Counted from the first letter of the stretch, positions 8,671 through 17,263 are shown. The stretch is 64,000 nt of DNA from Methylophilales bacterium LSUCC0135 (GCA_001704575.1 MCAW01000001.1:245876-309875); one strand, 5' to 3'. Notes: generated by a model not told the origin, from the letters alone. Made by a program: numbers and translations.

Positions 8671-9375
8671 ATGAGACAAATTTTTCTCGATACCGAAACC
8701 ACCGGGCTGTCGCCGGCGCAGGGTCATCGCATCATTGAAATTGCGGCTGTTGAGGCGATCAACCGCCGCCTAACCAAGAACCACTTCCATGTCTACCTCA
8801 ACCCCGATCGGGAAATCGACCAGGGTGCGCAAGAAGTGCATGGTATTACGCTGGAATTTCTGCAGGACAAGCCGAGGTTCGCCGATGTGGCCGACGATTT
8901 TCTTCAGTTCATTGCCGATGCGGAGCTGATCATTCATAACGCGCCCTTCGATGTCGGCTTTTTGAACGCAGAGCTGGGCAAGATTGAGAAGCCGGTGGTG
9001 GAAGCTGTTTGCAGCTGTGTCATCGATACACTGAAAATGGCCAAGGACTCGCGGCCCGGTCAGCGTAATAACCTGGATGCGCTCTGCCGTCATTTCGGCG
9101 TGGATAACTCCCGCCGCACCCTGCACGGTGCCTTGCTTGATGCGGAGTTGCTGGCTGACGTCTACATGGCGATGACGCGCGGTCAGGACAGCCTGATGAT
9201 GGATATGCTGGAAGAGGTGAAGGAGCAGGCGGAGATCGATACATCGGCCATGGATAAGCCCTTACCGGTCATCGCGGCCGCACAGGAGGAACTGGCAGCA
9301 CATGAGGAATATCTGGCAGCACTGCAGAAATCAGGCCATTGCCTCTGGCTGCAGGAGGAACCGGAGCAAAGCTGA
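8671..9375 (+). CDS. dnaQ: DNA polymerase III epsilon subunit, 3'-5' proofreading exonuclease
   Basis: The epsilon subunit proofreads in the replicative polymerase core. The 234-aa protein carries the three DEDDh exonuclease motifs: Exo I in FLDTETTGLSP, Exo II in HNAPFDVGFLN and Exo III with its His in TLHGALLDAELLADVY. The acidic, alanine-rich C-terminus fits the segment that binds the alpha subunit. Start: ATG at 8671 after GGGAG; the frame extends upstream to 8509 but that part only overlaps rnhA. It forms a unit with rnhA and faces queD, which reads toward it. Confidence 0.94.
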   Translation: MRQIFLDTETTGLSPAQGHRIIEIAAVEAINRRLTKNHFHVYLNPDREIDQGAQEVHGITLEFLQDKPRFADVADDFLQFIADAELIIHNAPFDVGFLNAELGKIEKPVVEAVCSCVIDTLKMAKDSRPGQRNNLDALCRHFGVDNSRRTLHGALLDAELLADVYMAMTRGQDSLMMDMLEEVKEQAEIDTSAMDKPLPVIAAAQEELAAHEEYLAALQKSGHCLWLQEEPEQS

Positions 9376-9437
9376 ACTGACTGAACTGCCAAGCCATGGG
9401 CGGGCGTTGGCTTCATCCGGTACGTCAGCGCAGTGGG

Positions 9438-9878
9438 TCAGGCCAGTGCGTCAGCCCAGCTGTTGGGCGTCTCGTAGAGGCGTACACGTTCCAGCCGCAG
9501 ATGGTTGCCGTAAGTATCCTGATACTCTGCCTGTAGAATCCTGAAGGCTTCCGCTGCCATGTTCTCGGCAGTCGGCACGCTGCTCATGACAACGGTTTTG
9601 TGGTCAGGCAGGCCGGCAAGAAAATCGCGTACCGGTTTGTCGCCCTGATAGACCAGAAATGCATGATCCCAGACATCCACCACGGCTCGCCGGGCAATTG
9701 CCTTGACGTCGGAAAAATCCATCACCATGCCGTTTTCGGAAGCGTTTTCCTGTTGGATGATATCGCCGGAGAGTGTGATTTCGATGGCATAACGATGGCC
9801 GTGCAGGTTTCTGCACTGGCTTTTGTGGCAGGGAATCCGGTGGCCGGCATCGAATTCAAGTCGGGTAGTGATTTGCAT
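9438..9878 (-). CDS. queD: 6-carboxy-tetrahydropterin synthase / 6-pyruvoyl-tetrahydropterin synthase family
   Basis: QueD converts dihydroneopterin triphosphate to 6-carboxy-5,6,7,8-tetrahydropterin in queuosine/deazaguanine synthesis. The 146-aa protein has the zinc histidines (H13; H26 and H28 in LHGH) and the catalytic Cys just before them (C22, SQCRNLHGH), the arrangement seen in QueD. A later EN(M) segment and the WDH motif fit the family. No queC, queE or queF lies nearby. A role in another pterin pathway is possible, since PTPS homologues are hard to separate by sequence. No preQ1-type riboswitch is visible upstream. Confidence 0.88.
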   Translation of the reverse strand: MQITTRLEFDAGHRIPCHKSQCRNLHGHRYAIEITLSGDIIQQENASENGMVMDFSDVKAIARRAVVDVWDHAFLVYQGDKPVRDFLAGLPDHKTVVMSSVPTAENMAAEAFRILQAEYQDTYGNHLRLERVRLYETPNSWADALA

Positions 9879-9930
9879 GGCGCGATTATATCAGCAGCCT
9901 GCGCAAGCGGCGAAAAACAGGCGGATGCCG

Positions 9931-10860
9931 TCAGGGCTGAATGCCTGCCAGCGTTTTGATGTGGGCGACCGCGCTTTTACCCAGCGCGGGGAGGTGGTAG
10001 CCGCCTTCCAGCGATGAAACGATGCGCGCCTCCGCATGGCGGGCGGCAATCTTCATGATGTATTCGGTGACCCAGATGTAATCTTCCTCAAGCAGTCCCA
10101 GCTGCGCCAGAGGGTCATCCGCATGGGCGTCAAAGCCTGCGGAAATAAAAATCATCTGCGGCTTGAAGCGCTCCAGCGCGGGGCCGAACTCTTTTTCAAC
10201 CGATTGCCTGAAGCCTTTGCCATCCGTCCCGGCAGCAAGCGGCACATTGATCATTCTTTCCGTGCGGCTGTCAGCGCCTGTGCCGGGGTAGAACGGATGC
10301 TGAAATGTCGAGCACAACATGACGCGCGGGTCGTCCTTGAAAATGTCCTCGGTACCATCGCCATGATGTACGTCGAAGTCGATGATCGCGACGCGTTCAA
10401 GTTTGTATTGCTGTAATGCATGCGCCGCGCCGACAGCAACATGGTTGAAGATGCAAAAACCGGCTGCGCGGTTTTTATGCGCGTGGTGGCCCGGCGGGCG
10501 GACGCAGCAGAAGGCGTTTCTGACCTTGCCGCTGATGACGAGGTCGGTTGCCAGAATATTGGCGCCGCTGGCGTGCAGGACGGCAGACAGGGACATCGGC
10601 CCCATGGCGGTATCCGGATCCAGCCTGACCAGGCCGGCTTTCGGCGATAGCCTGCGGATTTCCTTGATATAGGCTGTGTCATGTACTCGGGCAAGCTGCG
10701 CGTCGCTTGCCTGTGGTGCTTCAAAATGGCTGAAATGCCGTTCGATTCCGGCCGCCTTGATCTGGTTCTTGATGGCACTGATGCGCGCCGGCGACTCCGG
10801 ATGGGAGCCGTCCATGATGTGCAGGAGTGTGTCGGGATGTGAGATCAGTGCGGTGTTCAT
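9931..10860 (-). CDS. Histone deacetylase family protein (acetylpolyamine/acetoin-utilisation type)
   Basis: A zinc-dependent amidohydrolase of the arginase/deacetylase fold, 309 aa. Seen in sequence: the His-His pair of RPPGHHAHKN (H125, H126), zinc ligands in DFDVHHGDGT (Asp and His at 163 and 165) and in GFDAHADDPLA, and the C-terminal SLEGGYHLPALG loop. Bacterial members remove acetyl groups from polyamines or proteins; which one applies here cannot be told. The ATG at 10860 gives the family's usual start (MNTALISHPD) and overlaps the rsgA stop by 4 nt, so the two genes are translationally coupled. A longer frame to 10986 lies wholly inside rsgA. Confidence 0.92.
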   Translation of the reverse strand: MNTALISHPDTLLHIMDGSHPESPARISAIKNQIKAAGIERHFSHFEAPQASDAQLARVHDTAYIKEIRRLSPKAGLVRLDPDTAMGPMSLSAVLHASGANILATDLVISGKVRNAFCCVRPPGHHAHKNRAAGFCIFNHVAVGAAHALQQYKLERVAIIDFDVHHGDGTEDIFKDDPRVMLCSTFQHPFYPGTGADSRTERMINVPLAAGTDGKGFRQSVEKEFGPALERFKPQMIFISAGFDAHADDPLAQLGLLEEDYIWVTEYIMKIAARHAEARIVSSLEGGYHLPALGKSAVAHIKTLAGIQP

Positions 10861-11729
10861 GCGGTAATTTCTGCCAGTAGTTCCTGATAGTAGCGCAGCC
10901 TCTGCGGTTGGATATGGCCCGCTTCCATTGCCTGAATGACAGCGCAATCCGGCTCTTTCAGATGGCGGCAATTGTTGAAGCGGCATTTGCCCAGATAAGG
11001 TCTGAATTCGATAAAAGCCTTTTCCAATTGATCCATGTCCAGATGATGCAGGCCGAATTCCTGCAATCCGGGTGAATCTATGAGATCACTGTCGGCATCG
11101 AGATGATAGAGGTGTGCGGCGGTGGTCGTATGCTTGCCGCTATCCAGTACCGTTGACACTTCCTGCGTGCGCACCTTGAGTTCAGGCAACAGCGCATTGA
11201 CGATCGTCGACTTGCCCATGCCCGATTGCCCGACCAGTATGCTGGTGTGGCCTTGCAGCCACTGACTGAGCGGGGAGATATCCTGTTTGGCGGAAAGCGG
11301 TTGAACCCGACAGCCAAGCGCCTGGTAACGTTCAAGCGAGCGTTTTGCCTCCTCGTTTTCTGCCAGATCGCACTTGTTGAGGACGATCAGCGCCTGAATG
11401 CCTGCGGCCTCTGCGGCAATCAGGCAGCGGTTGAGCAGGGCTTCATAAAAACTGGGTTGCGTGGCGAGTACAATCACGACCTGGCTGACATTTGCGGCCA
11501 GCAGTTTGGTTTTATAGGCGTTGCTGCGATACAGCAGGCTGCTTCGCGGTTTGAAGCTTTCAACAACGCCTTCATGCGTGTCGGTCAGCTTGACTTCGAC
11601 GATGTCACCACAGGCCAGATCGTTTTTCTTGCCGCGCGTCACGCAACTGATCTGGCGGCCATCCTCCAGCTCGACGCCATAGCGTTTGCCGTAAGCTGCG
11701 GTAACAGTACCTTGCTGCGTGTGGCTCAA
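10857..11729 (-). CDS. rsgA: Small ribosomal subunit biogenesis GTPase RsgA
   Basis: RsgA is a circularly permuted GTPase that checks late 30S assembly. The 290-aa protein has an N-terminal OB fold (residues 5-60), then G4 (NKCD, 118-121) before G1 (GQSGMGKS, 167-174) and G3 (DSPG), and a C-terminal zinc cluster (CRFNNCRHLKEPDC). The start is TTG at 11729, directly after the TAA of the cytochrome gene; no ATG gives the full OB fold. It sits in a minus-strand run: M48 protease, cytochrome c, rsgA, deacetylase. The orn-rsgA neighbourhood is common in proteobacteria. Confidence 0.95.
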   Translation of the reverse strand: MSHTQQGTVTAAYGKRYGVELEDGRQISCVTRGKKNDLACGDIVEVKLTDTHEGVVESFKPRSSLLYRSNAYKTKLLAANVSQVVIVLATQPSFYEALLNRCLIAAEAAGIQALIVLNKCDLAENEEAKRSLERYQALGCRVQPLSAKQDISPLSQWLQGHTSILVGQSGMGKSTIVNALLPELKVRTQEVSTVLDSGKHTTTAAHLYHLDADSDLIDSPGLQEFGLHHLDMDQLEKAFIEFRPYLGKCRFNNCRHLKEPDCAVIQAMEAGHIQPQRLRYYQELLAEITA

Positions 11730-12056
11730 TTACTGGTCAAACTTGTAGTAGGTCTTGTTGAGATAATTCGCCACATGCAGCTCTTCGTCCTCGAACCATT
11801 TCAGATCAAGCATGGTATTGCAGTTGCGAATCTGAGCCAGCAGGCCCTTCGAGCTTTTGACCATGCGGTTTTCGCGGGTGTAAATCGCGGAACCGTCACC
11901 GCCGAAACGCTCTGCATGGCAGGCAATACATTGCTTTTCAACCATGCTTTTGCCGATGGGCGCATCGCCCTTTGCGAACGGTTCTGCACTTGCCGGGAGG
12001 GAAAAGGCAATCAAACCGGCAGCAATGACAAGTGCTCTGGTGGCATGTGTGCACAT
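11730..12056 (-). CDS. Small periplasmic monohaem cytochrome c
   Basis: A 108-aa exported protein with a signal peptide ending at about residue 24 (PASA-EPF) and one haem-attachment motif, CIACH (C43, C46, H47). A possible Met axial ligand is in ENRMVKSS. The size fits a single-haem class I cytochrome; the C-terminal YLNKTYYKF pattern occurs in small cytochromes of this order. Electron-transfer partners are not shown by the context, since its neighbours are rsgA and an M48 protease. The ATG at 12056 is preferred to 12119, which would place extra residues before the signal peptide. Confidence 0.85.
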   Translation of the reverse strand: MCTHATRALVIAAGLIAFSLPASAEPFAKGDAPIGKSMVEKQCIACHAERFGGDGSAIYTRENRMVKSSKGLLAQIRNCNTMLDLKWFEDEELHVANYLNKTYYKFDQ

Positions 12057-12060
12057 AGGT

Positions 12061-13311
12061 TTACCCCGTAAATTTTGCCAGCCTCGATATCCGGATACTG
12101 GCCGGCGGATGCGAATCATAGAATGCCGAGTGCAAAGGATCCGGTGTCAATGTGGAGGCATTATCACGGTAAAGCTTGACCAATGCGTCGACCAGATACT
12201 TCGCTTCGGCGTGGTTGGCGGCATATTCGTCCGCCTCGAATTCGTTCTTGCGCGAATAGCTTGCCATAAGCGGGCGCAACAGGAACAGAAAAACAGGACT
12301 CACAATCAGGAATAGCAGCAGCGCCATGTAGTCACTGGGCTGTGTCACGCCCAACCCAGCATAGAACCATTCCTGATGTTTCAGCCAGCCGAGCAGGGCG
12401 AGGCCGGCGAAGCTGACGATAAACATCAGTGCGATGCGCTTGATGACATGATGGTGCTTGAAATGACCCAGTTCGTGGGCAAGCACTGCCTCTATCTCGT
12501 TCGCATCGAGACGATCGAGCAGGGTATCGAAAAACACCACGCGCTTGCTGGAACCAAAGCCCGTGAAGTACGCATTGCCATGACTGCTGCGCGCCGAGCC
12601 ATCCATGACGAACAGGCCTTGCGATTTAAAACCGCATTTGGTCAGCAGAGTTTCGATACGTTGCTTCAGTGATGCATCGGCCAATGGCGTGAACTTGTTG
12701 AACAACGGGGCGATGAAGGTCGGGTAGATGGCGAGCATCAGAAGATTGAACACGCTCCATACCACCCACAAATAAAGCCACCAGTAATCGCCGGCACCTT
12801 GCATCAGCCAAAGTGCCGCGAAAAGAATGGGGGCGCCCAGAACGAGTCCGACCAGGCTGTGTTTGAGCAGATCGCTGAAAAACATGGCGGGTGTCATCTT
12901 GTTGAAGCCGAATTTCTGATCCACCACGAAGGATTTGTAATAATCAAACGGCAGTTCAACCACCGAGCTGACCAGAAAAGCGCTGAGTATGACCAGTGCG
13001 CCGCGGATGATGTCATGCTCGGGCATGACGCCGCGCCAGGCTTCGTCTATCCACAACAGGCCGCCGCCTATGGTCAGCACTGCCAACAAGACCGCCTGTG
13101 CCGTACTTTCTGCAATCATCAGACGGGTCTTGGCCGAGGAATAGTCAGCGGCCTTCTGGTGAGCATCCAGGCTGATACTGTCGGCAAATGCGGAAGGTAC
13201 CTGAGTGCGATTGGCCTGAATGTGGCCAACATGACGGCGGCCCAGCCAGATGCGGGTAATCGTGGTAATTATCAGTAATGCAACAAAAGCGATAGTGAGT
13301 GTAGAGGCCAT
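12061..13311 (-). CDS. M48 family membrane zinc metalloprotease (Ste24/CAAX protease type)
   Basis: A 416-aa integral membrane peptidase. It has a membrane segment at the very N-terminus, several more hydrophobic helices between about 65 and 205, the zinc site HELGH at residues 279-283 and the third ligand in KNEFEADEYA. This is the architecture of Ste24-like M48 peptidases; bacterial members act in membrane-protein quality control. The ATG at 13311 gives a proper N-terminal helix; the frame runs open to 13638, but that extension overlaps orn on the other strand. Only 4 nt separate its stop from the cytochrome start, so the two are probably co-transcribed. Confidence 0.9.
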   Translation of the reverse strand: MASTLTIAFVALLIITTITRIWLGRRHVGHIQANRTQVPSAFADSISLDAHQKAADYSSAKTRLMIAESTAQAVLLAVLTIGGGLLWIDEAWRGVMPEHDIIRGALVILSAFLVSSVVELPFDYYKSFVVDQKFGFNKMTPAMFFSDLLKHSLVGLVLGAPILFAALWLMQGAGDYWWLYLWVVWSVFNLLMLAIYPTFIAPLFNKFTPLADASLKQRIETLLTKCGFKSQGLFVMDGSARSSHGNAYFTGFGSSKRVVFFDTLLDRLDANEIEAVLAHELGHFKHHHVIKRIALMFIVSFAGLALLGWLKHQEWFYAGLGVTQPSDYMALLLFLIVSPVFLFLLRPLMASYSRKNEFEADEYAANHAEAKYLVDALVKLYRDNASTLTPDPLHSAFYDSHPPASIRISRLAKFTG

Positions 13312-13411
13312 GGATAAAGGGATTTCAGTTAAACTAATGCCATTATAGAAGCTTGGCCGGGTGGAAGGTTCACCAATCAAGGCTGATCGAACAATTTTAA
13401 TGGAAATCATG

Positions 13412-13960
13412 ATGGCACTGAACAACGACAACCTGATCTGGCTGGATATGGAAATGAGCGGGTTATCGCCTGAAAACGACCGTATTCTTGAACTGGCTGC
13501 AGTCGTCACCGATGCTGAACTGAATGTGCTGGCTGAATCGCCGGTGCTGGTCGTGCACCAATCCGATGCGGTGCTGGATGGCATGGATGCATGGAACAAG
13601 GGAACCCATGGCCGTTCGGGATTGATCGACAAGGTCAAGGCATCGACGCTGGATGAAGCGAATGCAAGTGTGCAGATGATTGCTTTTCTGAAGGATTACG
13701 TGCCGGCAGGAAAATCGCCCATGTGCGGCAACTCCATCTGTCAGGACAGGCGTTTCATGGCGCGTTACATGCCCGATCTTGAAGCATATTTCCACTACAG
13801 GAATCTCGATGTGAGCGTGTTCAAGGAATTGGCCAGGCGTTGGAAACCAGCGATTTATGCCGGCTTTAAAAAAGCCAGCAAGCATGAGGCGCTGGCAGAT
13901 ATTTATGAATCAATTGAAGAGCTTAAGTACTACCGCGAACATTTCATCAAGCTTGACTAG
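13412..13960 (+). CDS. orn: Oligoribonuclease
   Basis: Orn degrades 2-5 nt RNAs to mononucleotides and is often essential in proteobacteria. The 182-aa product shows the DEDDh exonuclease layout: WLDMEMSGL near the start, then [11 protein letters not shown] and [14 protein letters not shown] near the end. E. coli Orn is of almost the same length. Three in-frame ATGs (13400, 13409, 13412) are possible; 13412 gives the typical [14 protein letters not shown] start. None has a strong ribosome-binding site. The gene is divergent from the M48 protease gene. Confidence 0.95.
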   Translation: MALNNDNLIWLDMEMSGLSPENDRILELAAVVTDAELNVLAESPVLVVHQSDAVLDGMDAWNKGTHGRSGLIDKVKASTLDEANASVQMIAFLKDYVPAGKSPMCGNSICQDRRFMARYMPDLEAYFHYRNLDVSVFKELARRWKPAIYAGFKKASKHEALADIYESIEELKYYREHFIKLD

Positions 13961-13984
13961 CTGTCTTTTTCACGGATAGTGGAC

Positions 13985-14046
13985 AAAAAAATGGGTGCGG
14001 CTAGCGCACCCCCAGGGAGGAGAAGTAAAGCTTTGGAGAAAGCTCG
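13985..14046 (-). ncRNA. Candidate ~62-nt small RNA with anti-Shine-Dalgarno segments
   Basis: Read on the minus strand this gives a first hairpin AGCTTT-CTCC-AAAGCT (14044-14029), a single-stranded linker TTCTCCTCCCT (14024-14014), then an intrinsic terminator: GGGTGCG / CGCACCC with a short loop (14011-13993) followed by seven T residues to 13985. Both the first loop and the linker are complementary to Shine-Dalgarno sequences. A sigma-54-type promoter sits at the right distance upstream. There is no open reading frame of note. The family is an inference: I recall a betaproteobacterial 'toxic small RNA' group with anti-SD character but cannot check membership. Confidence 0.65.
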
Positions 14047-14056
14047 CTGATACTTA

Positions 14057-14073
14057 AGCATTAAGCGTGCCAA
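14057..14073 (-). promoter_or_regulatory. Sigma-54 (-24/-12) promoter for the candidate small RNA
   Basis: On the minus strand: TTGGCACGCTTAATGCT. This matches the RpoN consensus (TTGGCACG-N4-TTGCW) at all but one of the defined positions, with the invariant GG and GC separated by 10 nt. The predicted start at about 14046 places the whole small RNA and its terminator directly downstream. Confidence 0.65.
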
Positions 14074-14120
14074 AACTTTATCCGTGATTTACCTTACGCA
14101 TGCTGTGTGACAGGAAAAAG

Positions 14121-14150
14121 AAAAAGCCTGAAGATTCTTCAGGCTTTTTT
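14121..14150. terminator. Intrinsic terminator downstream of glgA
   Basis: Hairpin AAAAGCCTGAAG-ATT-CTTCAGGCTTTT, with T-runs suitable for both directions. It ends glgA transcripts (minus) and insulates the small RNA promoter at 14057-14073 from read-through. Confidence 0.9.
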
Positions 14151-14188
14151 CATGCTTGGCGCTTGCCGTTTGCTTTACTGAACTCAAA

Positions 14189-15652
14189 TCATCGATGGGG
14201 CCGGTTAAGCAGTGATTCATATAACTGCATGTAGGCTTTTGCGCTATGACTCCAGCCCAAGTCCTGCCGCATGCCGTTACGCTGAATTTGCGGCCATAAC
14301 GTCGAGTTGCGGTAATAGCCGATGGCGCGTTCAATGCAGAGCAGCAGTTGAACAGCGTCGACATAAGGCATGACGAAGCCGGTGGCTTCATTGATTTCAA
14401 GATTTTCATGATTGGTATCACGCACCGAATCGGCCAGCCCGCCAGTGTGCGTGACAACCGGCGGCGTGCCGTAGCGCAGGCCATACATCTGGTTCAGCCC
14501 GCAAGGCTCGAAGCGTGAAGGCATGATGAAAATATCTGCACCCGCCATGATCTGGTGCGAAAGCGGCTCGTTGTAGCCGATGGTGACGCTCACCTGTTGC
14601 GGGTAGCGATGTGCCAAACTCTGGAATCCGTGCTCAAGATGGGCTTCGCCGCCGCCGAGCACTGCAATCTGGCAACCGTCCTTGAGCACGCTCTCGGCTA
14701 CCGACAGAAACATGTCCAGACCCTTCTGATGCGTCAGGCGGCTGACCACCCCCAGCAGTGGCGCATGTTCGTTTACTGCAAGTCCAAGCTGAAGCTGCAG
14801 GGCGGACTTTACACGTTGCTTGCCGGAAAGGTTGTCGACGTCGTAATGGGCTACCAGATGTGGATCGGTGGCCGGGTTCCATTCATTGGTTTCAATACCG
14901 TTCAGGATGCCCTGGATTTCATGGCCCCGAGCCGCCAGCAGGCCTTCCATGCCAAAGCCGAATTCGCTGGTCTGTATTTCCCTGGCATAGGTCGGACTGA
15001 CGGTCGTGATGGCATCGGCATAATAAATGCCGGCTTTCAGAAAAGAGAGTTGGTGATGGTATTCAACGCCATGCATCTGATAGCTTTCGGCCGGTAGCCA
15101 CAGGCGCTCGACCCAATTGGCCGGAAAGCAGCCCTGAAAGGCGAGGTTGTGCAGGCTGATGACCGATCTGGCATGGCTCTCCGGCATGTAATGCATGTAG
15201 GCTGGTGCCAATCCACTTTGCCAGTCATTGCAATGCACGATGTCCGGGCGCCAGTCAGCGACAGGGCTGTCGTTGCAGCTCAATAGCGCCGCAACGCGTG
15301 AAAGGATGCCGAATCTCAATGCGTTGTCTTCCCACTCGCGGCCGCCGGCGTCGGCATAGGGACCGCCCGCCCGTTGATACAGACTGGGGCAGTCAATGAC
15401 CATGACCGGAACATGCGTGTCAGGCATGATGCCCATCAGCAGGTTGGCCGAGCCAATCAGCGGCAGATGCTGGATATGGGCGAGGTGTTCGATGTGCTTG
15501 AGTTTTTCCAGGACCGCCGCATAGCCGGGGATCAGGATGCGTATGTCCGCTCCCAGTGTCCTGAGTGCTGCCGGAAGTGAGCCGCTGACATCTGCGAGAC
15601 CGCCGGTTTTGATAAGTGGGTATGCTTCGGAAGTTACGAATATGATGCGCAC
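14189..15652 (-). CDS. glgA: Glycogen (starch) synthase, GT5 family
   Basis: GlgA extends alpha-1,4-glucan from ADP-glucose. The 487-aa protein begins with the GT5 signature around KTGGLADV (15-22), has HNLAFQG and the acceptor-side segment in the N-terminal Rossmann half, and the donor-site motif SRFEPCGLNQMYGLRYGTPPVV with HTGGLADSV in the C-terminal half. The GTG at 15652 is chosen because it gives VRIIFVTSEAYPL, the normal start; the frame continues to 15724 without a better codon. No glgB, glgC or glgP lies in the window, so the gene stands alone here. It is divergent from crcB. Confidence 0.93.
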   Translation of the reverse strand: MRIIFVTSEAYPLIKTGGLADVSGSLPAALRTLGADIRILIPGYAAVLEKLKHIEHLAHIQHLPLIGSANLLMGIMPDTHVPVMVIDCPSLYQRAGGPYADAGGREWEDNALRFGILSRVAALLSCNDSPVADWRPDIVHCNDWQSGLAPAYMHYMPESHARSVISLHNLAFQGCFPANWVERLWLPAESYQMHGVEYHHQLSFLKAGIYYADAITTVSPTYAREIQTSEFGFGMEGLLAARGHEIQGILNGIETNEWNPATDPHLVAHYDVDNLSGKQRVKSALQLQLGLAVNEHAPLLGVVSRLTHQKGLDMFLSVAESVLKDGCQIAVLGGGEAHLEHGFQSLAHRYPQQVSVTIGYNEPLSHQIMAGADIFIMPSRFEPCGLNQMYGLRYGTPPVVTHTGGLADSVRDTNHENLEINEATGFVMPYVDAVQLLLCIERAIGYYRNSTLWPQIQRNGMRQDLGWSHSAKAYMQLYESLLNRPHR

Positions 15653-15804
15653 TGATAAAATACCTGGGTTGAAAATTATTCTTATTGTTTTAAAGCTGTG
15701 ATGATTCGGGCGGATGAGCGGCAAGCTTTGTTTGCCTTGCGCATCATCATACTGAGGTGTTATCGGCGAATCAAGCCAGGTCAGATTTATTCAGGAGAGA
15801 TCAG

Positions 15805-16188
15805 ATGGGGATGGGAAGCTTTCTGGCTGTAGGAGTGGGCGCAGCACTAGGAGCCTGGTCGAGATGGGGGCTGGGGCTTCTGTTGAATTCGCTTCATCCG
15901 GCCATTCCTCTGGGAACGCTGGCAGTCAACCTGATCGGCGGATACTTGATCGGTATTGCCATGGCGGTGTTTTCTTCGGGGTACGGCATTTCGCCGGAGA
16001 TGCGATTGCTGATCACTACCGGCTTCCTGGGCGGTTTGACGACCTTCTCAACCTTTTCTGCCGAGTCGGTCGATTTGCTGGCGCGTGCCGAGTACGGGTG
16101 GGCCTCTGCGCATATCATCGGCCATCTGTTCGGATCACTGCTGATGACTGCACTGGGTTTTTTAACCGTGCAGCTGTTGCGCCAATAG
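15805..16188 (+). CDS. crcB: Fluoride efflux channel CrcB/Fluc
   Basis: A small dual-topology fluoride channel of the inner membrane, 127 aa with four hydrophobic helices. Conserved elements are visible: GAxxRW near residue 16-21, the pore Asn in [13 protein letters not shown] (N42) and the [15 protein letters not shown] segment (73-87). The ATG at 15805 follows CAGGAGAGATCAG, a good ribosome-binding site; the frame is open 48 nt further upstream without one. I looked for a fluoride riboswitch upstream and saw none. Confidence 0.93.
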   Translation: MGMGSFLAVGVGAALGAWSRWGLGLLLNSLHPAIPLGTLAVNLIGGYLIGIAMAVFSSGYGISPEMRLLITTGFLGGLTTFSTFSAESVDLLARAEYGWASAHIIGHLFGSLLMTALGFLTVQLLRQ

Positions 16189-16258
16189 CCGTTTTTTGAC
16201 CCCGGCTTAACACAATTCAAGGGTCTTGATTTAACTAGCCTTTCCTGCGGGAATCGCT

Positions 16259-16264
16259 TATAAT
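16259..16264 (+). promoter_or_regulatory. Probable -10 box for the rpsF-priB-rpsR-rplI operon
   Basis: A consensus TATAAT, 70 nt before rpsF. No good -35 element is at 16-18 nt spacing. The transcript would have a ~60-nt leader, where S6/S18 feedback could act in principle; I see no clear motif for it. Confidence 0.5.
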
Positions 16265-16333
16265 CGCGGACTTTTCAACCTTGGCTCATCATTTACGCAT
16301 CAATGAGAGCCTGCTAATCCAAAAGGAGAATGT

Positions 16334-16720
16334 ATGCGACATTATGAAGTGGTCTTTATCGTCCACCCTGACCAGAGTGAGCAAGTGCCTGCGATGATCG
16401 AACGTTATCGTACACTGGTGACTTCCAACGGTGGCACCATGCATCGCCTCGAAGACTGGGGTCGTCGCCAACTGGCTTACCCGATCCAGAAAATCCACAA
16501 GGCACATTACGTGTTGATGAACATCGAATGTAATCAGGCTGTGCTGGATGAGCTTGAACTGGCATTCAAGTTCAACGACGCTGTTCTTCGTCACCTGACG
16601 ATCGCGACCAAGGCTGCAGTGACCGAGCCTTCTCCGATGATGAAGGAAGAGAAGTCGAAATCAGTGCTGAGCAAGGATGCAGCGAAAGAAGCTGCGCCGG
16701 CAGAGGAAGCTTCAGCCTAA
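16334..16720 (+). CDS. rpsF: Small ribosomal subunit protein bS6
   Basis: bS6 binds bS18 on the 30S platform. The 128-aa product begins [17 protein letters not shown] and contains the typical [20 protein letters not shown] strand pair. After about residue 95 it has an acidic/lysine-alanine tail (to EEASA), as in many proteobacterial S6 proteins that are glutamylated or extended. The start has AAAGGAGAATGT upstream. It leads the four-gene operon with priB, rpsR and rplI; its TAA is directly followed by the priB TTG. Confidence 0.97.
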   Translation: MRHYEVVFIVHPDQSEQVPAMIERYRTLVTSNGGTMHRLEDWGRRQLAYPIQKIHKAHYVLMNIECNQAVLDELELAFKFNDAVLRHLTIATKAAVTEPSPMMKEEKSKSVLSKDAAKEAAPAEEASA

Positions 16721-17011
16721 TTGAACAAGCTGGTACTGAGTGGTGAAGTCGTTCAGCTTGAGCCGCTTCGCTTCACACCAGCAGGATTGCCGTTGTTGAG
16801 TTTTGTTGTGCGCCATGTTTCAGAACAGATCGAAGCTGAAATGGCGCGCCGGGTCGAATGTGAAATGACTGTGGTTGCGATCGGCGCAATAGCCGATAAA
16901 GCCAAAGCGGTTCGGACCGGGAATCAGGTCAAGCTGGCCGGATTCATTGCAAAACGAAGCTTGAAAAGCACACAACTGGTATTACATTTAAATGCAATAG
17001 AGATTATTTGA
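16721..17011 (+). CDS. priB: Primosomal replication protein N (PriB)
   Basis: PriB is a single-strand DNA-binding protein of the OB fold used in PriA-dependent replication restart. The 96-aa product has the compact SSB-like layout (NKLVLSGEVVQLEPLRFTPAGLP at the start, basic residues in QVKLAGFIAKRSLKSTQLVLHL near the end). The start is TTG at 16721, immediately after the rpsF stop, which suggests translational coupling. Its place between rpsF and rpsR is the classic position for priB in beta- and gammaproteobacteria and supports the name. Confidence 0.9.
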   Translation: MNKLVLSGEVVQLEPLRFTPAGLPLLSFVVRHVSEQIEAEMARRVECEMTVVAIGAIADKAKAVRTGNQVKLAGFIAKRSLKSTQLVLHLNAIEII

Positions 17012-17023
17012 AGGATTACTGAC

Positions 17024-17251
17024 ATGGCACGTGATATGTTCAAACGCCGCCGCTACTGCCGCTTCTCGGCAGAGGGCATCAAGGAAGTCGATTACAAGGA
17101 TGTGGATCTGTTGAAGGATTTCATCACTGAAAACGGCAAAATCATCCCCGCACGCATTACCGGTACCAAGGCACGCTACCAGCGCCAGCTGACCACTGCG
17201 GTCAAGCGCGCACGCTTCCTCGCCTTGCTTCCATACACCGACAAACACTAA
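17024..17251 (+). CDS. rpsR: Small ribosomal subunit protein bS18
   Basis: bS18 partners bS6 on the 30S platform. The 75-aa protein has the usual segments: a basic N-terminus ([19 protein letters not shown]), [27 protein letters not shown] and the C-terminal [15 protein letters not shown]. It lies 12 nt after priB and 12 nt before rplI, within the S6 operon. Confidence 0.97.
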   Translation: MARDMFKRRRYCRFSAEGIKEVDYKDVDLLKDFITENGKIIPARITGTKARYQRQLTTAVKRARFLALLPYTDKH

Positions 17252-17263
17252 GAGGAGACGATA

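Noticed and set aside
11730-12056. Part of a cytochrome oxidase or nitrite reductase cluster
   Set aside because: Only a single small monohaem cytochrome is present; both neighbours (rsgA, M48 protease) are unrelated housekeeping genes.
14189-15652. A complete glycogen operon
   Set aside because: Only glgA is found; orn and crcB flank it and no glgB, glgC, glgX or glgP is in the window.
15725-15804. Fluoride riboswitch upstream of crcB
   Set aside because: The short leader shows none of the conserved pseudoknot elements of the crcB motif.
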